A stretch of 64,000 nucleotides of DNA from CAVTYH01 sp963738835 (GTDB taxonomy: Bacteria; Planctomycetota; Planctomycetia; Pirellulales; JADZDJ01), in NCBI GenBank assembly GCA_963738835.1, contig CAVTYH010000005.1, positions 496,001 through 560,000 of the forward strand, given 5' to 3'. The position numbers were made by a program, and so were the translations under genes. Of the stretch, positions 57,444 through 64,000 are shown in pieces (the first letter of the stretch is position 1; each line of letters starts with the position of its first letter). The notes below the pieces were generated by a model, which saw only the letters and a list, made by a program, of their open reading frames with translations, made no database searches and had not been told where the DNA came from.

Positions 57444-58973
57444 ATGCGATTCCATTGGTTTCCGCGGGCGATGCAGATTGCACCACGGCTCAGTCCGCGG
57501 CGGAAGATCGTGGCGACCCAACCGAGACATGCACTGCTCATCAATCCGTTCTATCCCAAAGACCCGCATGCTAGTTTTGGCAAACATGTACTGACGCCGA
57601 CGTTGGCGCTCACCAGCGTCGCGGCCGCCACTCCCACCGACTGGACCGTGACTTACTGGGACGAAAACCTGTTATTGGGACCGCCGCCTTGGAAGCCGTT
57701 TCCGCAAGTGGTTGGCATCAGTGTGCATTTGACTTTTGCCGAACGCGCGTATGAATTGGCCCGATGGTATCGAGAGCGGGGAGCGAAAGTCATCCTTGGC
57801 GGTTTGCACGTCCTTTCTTGCCCCGCCGAGGCGGTGCCGCATGCCGATGCACTGGCGATCGGCGATGGCGTGCAAATCTGGCCACAGTTTTTGCGCGACG
57901 TGGAAGACGGCTGCATTCAAAAGCAATATCACGGCGATTATCGTCGGCCCTATCGTGACGATCCACCGCCGCGACGCCAGCTATTGCCGCGGCGCAGTTT
58001 TCTAACCACCAGCAGTCTGATTGCCACGCGCGGCTGCCACAATCGTTGCGGTTTCTGCTACTTGGCGACCAAGGGGTTGCACATGTCTTACTTGATGCGC
58101 GATGTGGAGCAAATCGTGGCCGAGTTCGCCGCCGATGGGCAGCCGTACGGCGTGTTTGTCGACAACAACCTGGGTTCGCGGCCAGATTATTTGCGACGAT
58201 TGTGCCATGCACTGCGGCCACTCGAAAAGATTTGGAGTGCCGCCGTCACCATCGACGTGACTGACAATCCCAGTTTGATCCGCGAAATGGCATTGGCTGG
58301 CTGCACCGGCGTGTTCGTCGGTTTCGAATCGCTGCAAAACGAAAACATCGCGGCGGCTCACAAGAAAAGTCCGCGGACGGAAGAGTACGCTCGACGAGTG
58401 GAGATATTCCATCGCTACGGCATTCAAGTCAACGGCAGCTTTGTGCTGGGGTTCGATCACGACCGGCCGGACGTGTTCGAAACCACGGTCCGCTGGATTG
58501 AACAACAGCGACTGGAGTGTGCGACGTTTCACATTTTGACGCCGTACCCCGGCACACCGCTGTTCGAGCAAATGGAACGCGAAGGCCGGCTGCTGCACAG
58601 GCGCTGGGAACTGTACGACACGGGCCACGTGGTGTTCCAACCCAAACAAATGTCGCCAGAGCAACTTGCCGACGGCTACGCGTGGTGCTATCGGCGGCTG
58701 TTTTCTCACCGCTCGATCTGGAGACGGCGACCTTGCGACGGGAGCAGCATCCTGCCTTACCTGGCCATGTCGTATCTCTACAAGCGATCGAATCTCTTCT
58801 GGCATTTTCTCATCAAGTTCCAGCTCACGAGTTGCGTGTGGCGGCCGTTGGTCGAGATCACCAGGCGACGGCATTTGCGATTTCGTGCGCGGCTGGCGGA
58901 ATGCGAAACTGAGCCAACGATTTTGGATCCAGCCATCGCGATTTCCGGGGCGATTGTCTCCGCCGGGGTCTAG
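57444..58973 (+). CDS. B12-binding-type radical SAM protein
   Basis: AAGGAGG lies five bases before the ATG at 57444. 509 residues. The N-terminal 170 residues resemble a cobalamin-binding domain (LINPFYPKDPHASFGKHVLT, VVGISVHLTFAERAYELARW, VILGGLHVLSCPAEAVPHAD) but the usual DxHxxG is not clear. The radical SAM cluster motif is ATRGCHNRCGFCYLATKG (CxxxCxxC), with VFVDNNLGSRPDYLRRL and GFDHDRPDVFETTVRWIEQQ further on. The end is basic. Substrate unknown; pairing with ispH hints at an isoprenoid or membrane lipid. Confidence 0.85.
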   Translation: MRFHWFPRAMQIAPRLSPRRKIVATQPRHALLINPFYPKDPHASFGKHVLTPTLALTSVAAATPTDWTVTYWDENLLLGPPPWKPFPQVVGISVHLTFAERAYELARWYRERGAKVILGGLHVLSCPAEAVPHADALAIGDGVQIWPQFLRDVEDGCIQKQYHGDYRRPYRDDPPPRRQLLPRRSFLTTSSLIATRGCHNRCGFCYLATKGLHMSYLMRDVEQIVAEFAADGQPYGVFVDNNLGSRPDYLRRLCHALRPLEKIWSAAVTIDVTDNPSLIREMALAGCTGVFVGFESLQNENIAAAHKKSPRTEEYARRVEIFHRYGIQVNGSFVLGFDHDRPDVFETTVRWIEQQRLECATFHILTPYPGTPLFEQMEREGRLLHRRWELYDTGHVVFQPKQMSPEQLADGYAWCYRRLFSHRSIWRRRPCDGSSILPYLAMSYLYKRSNLFWHFLIKFQLTSCVWRPLVEITRRRHLRFRARLAECETEPTILDPAIAISGAIVSAGV

Positions 58974-59098
58974 CGGCGGCCAGGGGTATTTTTCGAATTT
59001 CTTTGTACGCGCCGTGTTAATCTGCTGTTGGCTGCACGGTTAGGCAGCCGACAGAGTGGAAAATAGCCATTCCAGCATTCAGCGCACTGCGAGGCGGT

Positions 59099-60022
59099 AT
59101 GGAGACACTGCTGGCACAAACCGTGGATCGATCGCCCGGCCTCCGCGATGATTGGTCGGTGGCGATGCGTTGGCGAAACTTGCTCTTCGCCCATTGGCCA
59201 CTGCGGGCGGAAACGCTTCGGCCATTGATTCCGCCGGAACTGGAAATCGACACGTTCGACGGCTGGGCTTGGATCGGCGTCGTGCCGTTTTATCTATCGA
59301 TTCGTTATCGTTGGATGCCGTTTGGCCTCTCGTTTCCGGAAGTGAATGTCCGCACGTACGTGAAGCACGGCGAGCAGAGCGGCGTGTGGTTTTTGAGCCT
59401 CGACGCGGAAAGCCGATTAGCGGTGAGCGTGGCGCGACGCACTTATGGATTGCCATACCATGCGGCGCGGATGAGTGTGCGAAAGATGCCCTCTGAACCC
59501 TCTCCCCTGGGGAGAGGGCCGGGTGAGGGTGCTGAATATTGGCCGGACGCCCTCACCCCAACCCTCTCTCAGAGGGCAAGGGAGCAGATTGCCGGTGTCG
59601 CTGGGCCGCGAATCTGTTTTAGCAGCCGCAGAAAATCGCTGAACTCGCCGCCGGCCGAACTGCACATAGAATACAAGCCGATCGGCAATACCTTCACTGC
59701 CGCTGCAGGCTCGATCGACCACTGGCTGATTGAGCGTTATCAACTGTTTACTGCCGATCATGAGGGAAGAATTGCCCGCGGCAAAATTCACCATCCGCCG
59801 TGGCAACTACAATCCGCGGCGGCCGATTTTCAAATCAATCGCCTTGTCGAACTGTTAGGTATCAGCCTGCCGCCCGAACCACCGCTGCTCCACTTTGCCC
59901 GCGAAACGAATGCGGTTGCTTGGAAGCTGAAATGGTGTAAACGCCAATTGCTTATGCAGAGTGAATCGCGAGCGGAACACCGGTCAGTCCTAAATGAAAA
60001 TCGGTGGACCAGCAGCTCTTGA
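59099..60022 (+). CDS. DUF2071 (YqjF-like) protein with repeat insertion
   Basis: The start METLLAQTVDRSPGLRDDWS leads to MRWRNLLFAHWPLRAETLRP, DTFDGWAWIGVVPFYL and SFPEVNVRTYVKHGEQSGVW, all DUF2071. An added stretch of about 30 residues (SPLGRGPGEG to LTPTLSQRAREQ) is encoded by a palindromic repeat (59497-59583). Domain continues with EYKPIGNTFTAAAGSIDHWL. The final 25 residues overlap the opposite toxin gene by 71 bases; one indel would end the protein near 59,941 instead. Acetoacetate-decarboxylase-like fold; function unknown. Confidence 0.8.
   Translation: METLLAQTVDRSPGLRDDWSVAMRWRNLLFAHWPLRAETLRPLIPPELEIDTFDGWAWIGVVPFYLSIRYRWMPFGLSFPEVNVRTYVKHGEQSGVWFLSLDAESRLAVSVARRTYGLPYHAARMSVRKMPSEPSPLGRGPGEGAEYWPDALTPTLSQRAREQIAGVAGPRICFSSRRKSLNSPPAELHIEYKPIGNTFTAAAGSIDHWLIERYQLFTADHEGRIARGKIHHPPWQLQSAAADFQINRLVELLGISLPPEPPLLHFARETNAVAWKLKWCKRQLLMQSESRAEHRSVLNENRWTSSS
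59497..59583. repeat. palindromic repeat inserted in the DUF2071 gene
   Basis: The left half carries CCCTCTCCCCTGGGGAGAGGG followed by GGTGAGGGTG, the right half CGCCCTCACC then CCCTCTCTCAGAGGGC. The halves are inverted copies. This is the widespread repeat whose translation reads PSPLGRGPGEG and LTPTLSQRER. It keeps the reading frame open. Confidence 0.8.
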
Positions 60023-60365
60023 TTTTTCTCTGGCGCAGCATGTGCAAGCCGACGGCATCGGTCAGCGTCAAGTTCTGATCGGAAAACTTGCGCAAGAAAA
60101 CGACTCCGGCGGTCTGTTCTTTCGGGCCGACCGCTAAAACAGTTAGCGGGCGAATTTCCTCGATCATCGCCAAGAACTGCAGCGCGCGGGTCGAGTCGAA
60201 GCGGCGCAGGAACCAGGCGTGCCCTTCGGCCACGACCAACGTGGTTGTAACCAACGACGGAGGCTTGGAGAACAATTGTTTGAACAGTGCGTGGTAGCTA
60301 TCCGACCGGTCGGCAAAGGCAATGAACGCGGAGGTATCGACGTAAGCTTCACGGCTTTTGGCCAT
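59952..60365 (-). CDS. vapC: VapC-family PIN-domain toxin
   Basis: From the ATG at 60365 (MAKSREAYVDTSAFIAFADR) 137 residues. Acidic catalytic residues: Asp in VDTSAF, Glu in VVAEGHAWF, Asp in LTLTDAVGLHML and Asp in WSTDFHLGL. PIN toxins cleave RNA. The start overlaps the antitoxin gene by 17 bases, normal for VapBC. Confidence 0.88.
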   Translation of the reverse strand: MAKSREAYVDTSAFIAFADRSDSYHALFKQLFSKPPSLVTTTLVVAEGHAWFLRRFDSTRALQFLAMIEEIRPLTVLAVGPKEQTAGVVFLRKFSDQNLTLTDAVGLHMLRQRKIKSCWSTDFHLGLTGVPLAIHSA

Positions 60366-60573
60366 AGACGATCTCGTCGATTCGTTGACTGGAATTCGGA
60401 TCGCCCGACTCAATCATGCCAGCATACCGCATCCACGGGGCAGACTCGTCTACCGCCACAACGTTGCGCAAAGACCGCCGCAACAGCTCGGCCAACGAGA
60501 TGCCCAGCTTCTTGGCCTCCCGCTTGGCGGCCTGGTATTCTTGCGCCGAGAGACTGATTTGAGTTCGGATCAT
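60349..60573 (-). CDS. vapB: ribbon-helix-helix antitoxin (VapB/CopG type)
   Basis: 74 residues: the strand MIRTQISLSAQEYQAAKREA and helices KKLGISLAELLRRSLRNVVA are a CopG-like ribbon-helix-helix. The C-terminus (GMIESGDPNSSQRIDEIVYG) would wrap the toxin. It should repress its own promoter through the palindrome at 60573-60601. Confidence 0.85.
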   Translation of the reverse strand: MIRTQISLSAQEYQAAKREAKKLGISLAELLRRSLRNVVAVDESAPWMRYAGMIESGDPNSSQRIDEIVYGQKP

Positions 60574-60601
60574 GATAACATTTTACAACATTATGTTATC
60601 A
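60573..60601. promoter_or_regulatory. operator palindrome of the VapBC operon
   Basis: TGATAACAT (60573-60581) and ATGTTATCA (60593-60601) are perfect 9-bp inverted copies around an 11-base centre. The left arm overlaps the antitoxin start codon. The AT-rich sequence fits an autoregulated promoter. Confidence 0.7.
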
Positions 60602-60644
60602 TATGCAAGTCCTGCTAGGACGCCGCCGCAGATTTGCAGGCCGA

Positions 60645-62246
60645 CTAGAGTCCCAGCCAGACTTGCGCGATGCTGAAATAAATGACGATCCCAGTCACGT
60701 CGACAAACGTGGCCACAAACGGGCTGGAAGCGTAACCGGGATCGATGCCCATCTTGAAAAACACCAGGGGCAGCATCGAACCAACAAGCGTGCCCCATAA
60801 GCAGATCGCGGCGACCGCTTGGCCAATCACAATCGCCAATTGCCAACGATTCACCGGCTGCGTGCTCATGATACAGTTGGCGGGAAACTCGTAGAGTTGC
60901 GGATCGTGTGAACTTGCGACCGGAATGGTTGCGAAACCTGGCGGCAGCGAGATGTGCGCATGTTGAGTGAGCGTTGCTTTTAGAAATTGTTCCGATCCTT
61001 TCGGTACGAGTACGCGCTTGCGGTCGTCAAGCGTAAGTGGTGTGTTATCGGGCGTGCGGATCTGAAATGGATCGGGGATTTCGCGGCTGGCATCGCGCGT
61101 CGATTCCGGCGTTGCTGCGCCGCGAAGAACGCCGATCGCACCCAGCGTCAACCCCAACACCAGGCCCATTGCCAATTCATGCCGAAACACGCGCAGCCAA
61201 TCGGTGGACTTGATTTGCCCCAGGGCCACGGCGCGCGTAATCAGCGTGGCGGCCTGCGACCCCGAATTACCGCCCGTGGAAATGCACAGCGGCACGAACA
61301 AACTGAGCACGACGAGCTTGGCGATCTGATCTTCGAAGTGCGACAGCGCCGTGAACGTGAACAATTCTGCAATGAACAAACAGGCCAGCCACACCAGCCG
61401 TTTGCGCCAGACGGTGACAAACGGCGCATCGAGATAACTTTGTTCCAAGGGCCCGACGGCACCCATGCGGTGAGCGTCTTCCGTAGCTTCTTCCTCCATG
61501 ACGTCCATCACGTCGTCGTATGTGACAATACCCACGAGATGGTTTTGGTCGTCGACCACGGGCATCGCCAGAAAGTCGTAGCGGGCCATTTTTTTGGCGA
61601 CTTCTTCACGGTCTTCATCCACTCGGGCGCTGATAATGTCGCGCTCCATCAGGTCGCCCACCTGCGTGCTGGGCTTGGCAAGAATGAGATCGCGCAGTGA
61701 GACAAATCCAATCAGATGCCGATGCTCGTCGACGACGTAGATGTAGTAGATCATCTCGCTGTCGGGAGCTTCCGCCCGCATTCTTTGCAACGCTTCGGTG
61801 ACGTTAATGTTGGCCGGCAGCGAGGCATATTCGGTGGTCATGACCGCGCCGGCGCTGTCTTCGGGGTACGACAGCAGCGTGCGGATGTCGTGTCGCTGGG
61901 CTTTGGCCACCAGCGGCAGCAATTCCTCCACAACCTGCGGGTCGAGATGCTTGAGCAAATCGACGCGGTTATCGGACGCCATTTCCTCCAACAGCGCGCT
62001 CATCCGCTCGCGGCCCGAGCCCAGCACCATTTCTACCTGCCGCGGAATCGAGTAGTAGGCAAAAATCTCCGCCTGGCGTGCCAACGGTGCGCGTGCCAAA
62101 ACTCGCCAGGTTTCGTCGACGGTGAGGCCTTCCGTGAAGTCGGCCACTGTTGCCGGGTGCAATTCCATGACCACATCGCGCAGGCCTTGATCGTCGTTCT
62201 CGGCGAGCATCAAGCGCAGTTCGGGCAAGATGAGAGGATTTACCAT
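60645..62246 (-). CDS. mgtE: magnesium transporter MgtE
   Basis: 533 residues from the ATG at 62246. MgtE N domain (residues 1-120: LHPATVADFTEGLTVDETWR), two CBS motifs (AGAVMTTEYASLPANINVTE; VGDLMERDIISARVDEDREE), plug helix and transmembrane domain with LVVLSLFVPLCISTGGNSGS. An unusual insertion of roughly 90 residues (ATPESTRDASREIPDPFQIR to CIMSTQPV) sits between membrane helices. The pore motif and final helices (FVDVTGIVIYFSIAQVWLGL) are intact. Divergent from thiC. Confidence 0.93.
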   Translation of the reverse strand: MVNPLILPELRLMLAENDDQGLRDVVMELHPATVADFTEGLTVDETWRVLARAPLARQAEIFAYYSIPRQVEMVLGSGRERMSALLEEMASDNRVDLLKHLDPQVVEELLPLVAKAQRHDIRTLLSYPEDSAGAVMTTEYASLPANINVTEALQRMRAEAPDSEMIYYIYVVDEHRHLIGFVSLRDLILAKPSTQVGDLMERDIISARVDEDREEVAKKMARYDFLAMPVVDDQNHLVGIVTYDDVMDVMEEEATEDAHRMGAVGPLEQSYLDAPFVTVWRKRLVWLACLFIAELFTFTALSHFEDQIAKLVVLSLFVPLCISTGGNSGSQAATLITRAVALGQIKSTDWLRVFRHELAMGLVLGLTLGAIGVLRGAATPESTRDASREIPDPFQIRTPDNTPLTLDDRKRVLVPKGSEQFLKATLTQHAHISLPPGFATIPVASSHDPQLYEFPANCIMSTQPVNRWQLAIVIGQAVAAICLWGTLVGSMLPLVFFKMGIDPGYASSPFVATFVDVTGIVIYFSIAQVWLGL

Positions 62247-62443
62247 GACATCACCTGAGAATCGAAAATTGGAACGTCGGATTATAGCGGCTGCGCACAC
62301 CAACGTCTGCTCTGAAACCAGCGGGACGTGCTGCCTGGATCGGTGCCGGCTGAATTGACATTTGGCGTCGCTCCGATACGATGAGCGCTGGTCGTATTGC
62401 TGTCGCAAAACACGGTCGCTTGCCATATCCAACGGAGTGCGCC

Positions 62444-63805
62444 ATGACCCAGCTGGAATCTGCCCGATCGGGTGAAATTACGCCGGAGATGGAATTCGTG
62501 GCCCAGCGCGAAGGGCTGGAACCGGAACTGATTCGCCGCGAAGTCGCCCGCGGGCGAATGGTTATTCCGGCCAACAAAGTGCATCTGCAAAAACGGCTGG
62601 AGCCAATGGGGATTGGTGTGGCGGCGAAGACGAAAATCAACGCTAACATCGGAAATTCTGCGGTCACGAGCAACAATCAAGAAGAGCTTGAGAAGCTGCA
62701 CATGGCCGTGCACTTCGGCGCAGACACCGTGATGGACCTCTCCACGGGCCGCGACATCGATGCCATTCGCCAAGCCATTATCGACGCCTCGCCGGTGCCG
62801 ATTGGGACGGTGCCGATCTATCAGATGCTCGAAGAACTGGGCGGCAACATTGAAGATATGAAGCCGCAACATTTTCTCGACATGGTCGAGCATCAGGCCA
62901 AACAGGGCGTCGATTACATGACTGTGCACTGCGGCGTGATGCTTGAGCATTTGCACCTTACGATGGGCCGCGTGACGGGCATCGTCAGCCGCGGCGGCAG
63001 CTTGATTGCCAAGTGGATGATGACGCACCGTGAGCCCAATCCGCTCTACACGCACTTTGACGACCTGTGCGCCATCATGCGGGAGTACGATGTCACGTGG
63101 AGTCTGGGCGACGGACTGCGGCCTGGTTCAATCGCCGATGCCAGCGACGCCGCGCAGTTCGCCGAACTGGAAGTGTTGGGCGAATTGACCAAGCGTGGGC
63201 GAGAAAATGGAACCCAAGTGATGGTCGAAGGTCCGGGCCACATTCCAATGGATCAGATTGAAATGAACATGCGCAAAGAAGCGGAACTTTGCGATGAAGC
63301 GCCGTTTTATGTGCTGGGCCCGCTGGTGACCGACATCGCGCCTGGCTACGACCATATCACCAGCGCCATTGGCGCCGCTCTGGCGGGCTGGCACGGTGCG
63401 GCAATGCTGTGCTACGTCACGCCGAAAGAACATCTCGGCCTGCCCGATTTGGAAGACGTGAAGCAAGGCATCATCGCTTACAAAATTGCGGCACACGCCG
63501 CCGATCTGGCGCGGCATCGTCCCGGCGCTCGGCAGCGCGACGACGCCTTGAGCCGAGCCCGCTTTGCCTTCGATTGGAACGAACAGTTCCGCCTGTCACT
63601 GGACCCCGAAACCGCCCGCCGCATGCACGACGAAACCTTGCCGCAAGACACGTTCAAAAGCGCCCACTTCTGCAGCATGTGCGGCCCGAAGTATTGCTCG
63701 ATGAAAATTACGGAAGATATTCGCGCGATGGCGGTGGAGAAGCCGCTCAGTGTACAATCAATTGAGATGCAATCATTAAAGTCACCTGCGGTCATTAATG
63801 GCTAA
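62444..63805 (+). CDS. thiC: phosphomethylpyrimidine synthase ThiC
   Basis: 453 residues from the ATG at 62444. KTKINANIGNSAVTSN, GADTVMDLSTGRDI, PVPIGTVPIYQML, VEGPGHIPMDQIEMNM, LGPLVTDIAPGYDHI and the C-terminal cluster motif CSMCGPKYCSM (CxxCxxxxC). It turns aminoimidazole ribotide into HMP phosphate for thiamine. It is the shorter ThiC type. No TPP riboswitch could be recognised in the 197 bases upstream, shared with mgtE. Confidence 0.95.
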   Translation: MTQLESARSGEITPEMEFVAQREGLEPELIRREVARGRMVIPANKVHLQKRLEPMGIGVAAKTKINANIGNSAVTSNNQEELEKLHMAVHFGADTVMDLSTGRDIDAIRQAIIDASPVPIGTVPIYQMLEELGGNIEDMKPQHFLDMVEHQAKQGVDYMTVHCGVMLEHLHLTMGRVTGIVSRGGSLIAKWMMTHREPNPLYTHFDDLCAIMREYDVTWSLGDGLRPGSIADASDAAQFAELEVLGELTKRGRENGTQVMVEGPGHIPMDQIEMNMRKEAELCDEAPFYVLGPLVTDIAPGYDHITSAIGAALAGWHGAAMLCYVTPKEHLGLPDLEDVKQGIIAYKIAAHAADLARHRPGARQRDDALSRARFAFDWNEQFRLSLDPETARRMHDETLPQDTFKSAHFCSMCGPKYCSMKITEDIRAMAVEKPLSVQSIEMQSLKSPAVING

Positions 63806-63838
63806 CAGCCGGGCGACTTTCTTCTGACGATTGATGAA

Positions 63839-64000
63839 ATGATGATCGACTGGCGACAATATATTTCGTCCGATACGACAATCTGCCATGGACAACTTCG
63901 CGCTGCCGGCACGCGCGTCTTGGTCACGAATATTCTCGATAGTCTGGCTGAAAATTTAAGTCGGGAAGAAATTCTCAAAAGCTACCCATCCCTACGGCCG
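63839..64000 (+). CDS. DUF433 antitoxin-like protein, C-terminus beyond window edge
   Basis: 54 codons from the ATG at 63839: MIDWRQYISSDTTICHGQLR, then AAGTRVLVTNILDSLAENLS and REEILKSYPSLRP. This is the DUF433 pattern (GxxxIxGTRVxV...LxxGxSxEEILxxYPxL). DUF433 proteins usually precede a DUF5615 PIN-like toxin, which would lie past the edge. A second ATG directly follows the first. Confidence 0.8.
   Translation, partial: MMIDWRQYISSDTTICHGQLRAAGTRVLVTNILDSLAENLSREEILKSYPSLRP

Noticed and set aside
62247..62443. TPP riboswitch upstream of thiC
   Set aside because: A CTGAGA string occurs near 62,255, but the matching THI-box parts and a terminator/antiterminator fold are missing.
1..64000. 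CRISPR arrays and rRNA genes
   Set aside because: No regularly spaced direct repeats and no rRNA-like conserved segments were seen; the repeats found are palindromic or degenerate.

Overview
The window looks like chromosomal DNA of a planctomycete, probably near the Pirellulales. Evidence: a planctomycete cytochrome c/DUF1549/DUF1553 protein followed by a Tat-exported DUF1501 protein, a sedolisin-type protease with a LEPR-like N-terminal motif, a PEP-CTERM protein, zinc-ribbon/low-complexity proteins, and many small palindromic repeats between genes. Important caveat: at least twenty genes are split by single-base frameshifts while the protein homology continues on both sides. Several shifts fall in short homopolymers, so many are probably assembly indels rather than real mutations. 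Such genes are given as one feature.

Layout. 1-188 is the end of a host gene. At 517-587 lies a tRNA-Cys. A 45-bp copy of its 3' half recurs at 8521-8565, and the host tRNA terminator follows the second copy. The DNA between is an integrated element of about 8 kb. It carries a tyrosine integrase and XRE regulator behind a palindromic operator, a primase-polymerase, an excisionase-like protein, an inverted-repeat cluster, small hypotheticals, and a protease-TPR cargo gene. Host sequence then holds the DUF1553/DUF1501/beta-propeller trio (8.9-13.9 kb).

The most unusual locus is 14.3-21.5 kb: an AAA+ ATPase, a receiver-degenerate GGDEF-CBS protein, an FHA-degenerate EAL protein, and a Ser/Thr kinase fused to a tubulin/FtsZ-like GTPase domain. 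I know no named system with this composition. It suggests a phospho-signalling module controlling a cytomotive or scaffold protein.

From 22 to 46 kb follow two DinB proteins, a VOC protein, glnS, a truncated gltX ended by a MITE-like repeat, an OmpA lipoprotein, exported proteases, larE, Uma2, aroK, a threonine aldolase, a single-chain restriction-modification enzyme with a palindrome inserted in frame, and glutamate dehydrogenase coupled to a cNMP-binding protein. From 46 to 52 kb there is a pseudokinase and a zinc-ribbon protein, both with secretin-like C-terminal parts.

The right end has a DAHP synthase, a membrane protein plus winged-helix regulator, ispH plus a radical SAM protein, a DUF2071 protein, a VapBC pair, mgtE, thiC and the start of a DUF433 protein. 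The same palindrome lies in front of the regulator operon and of ispH, which suggests one regulator controls both.
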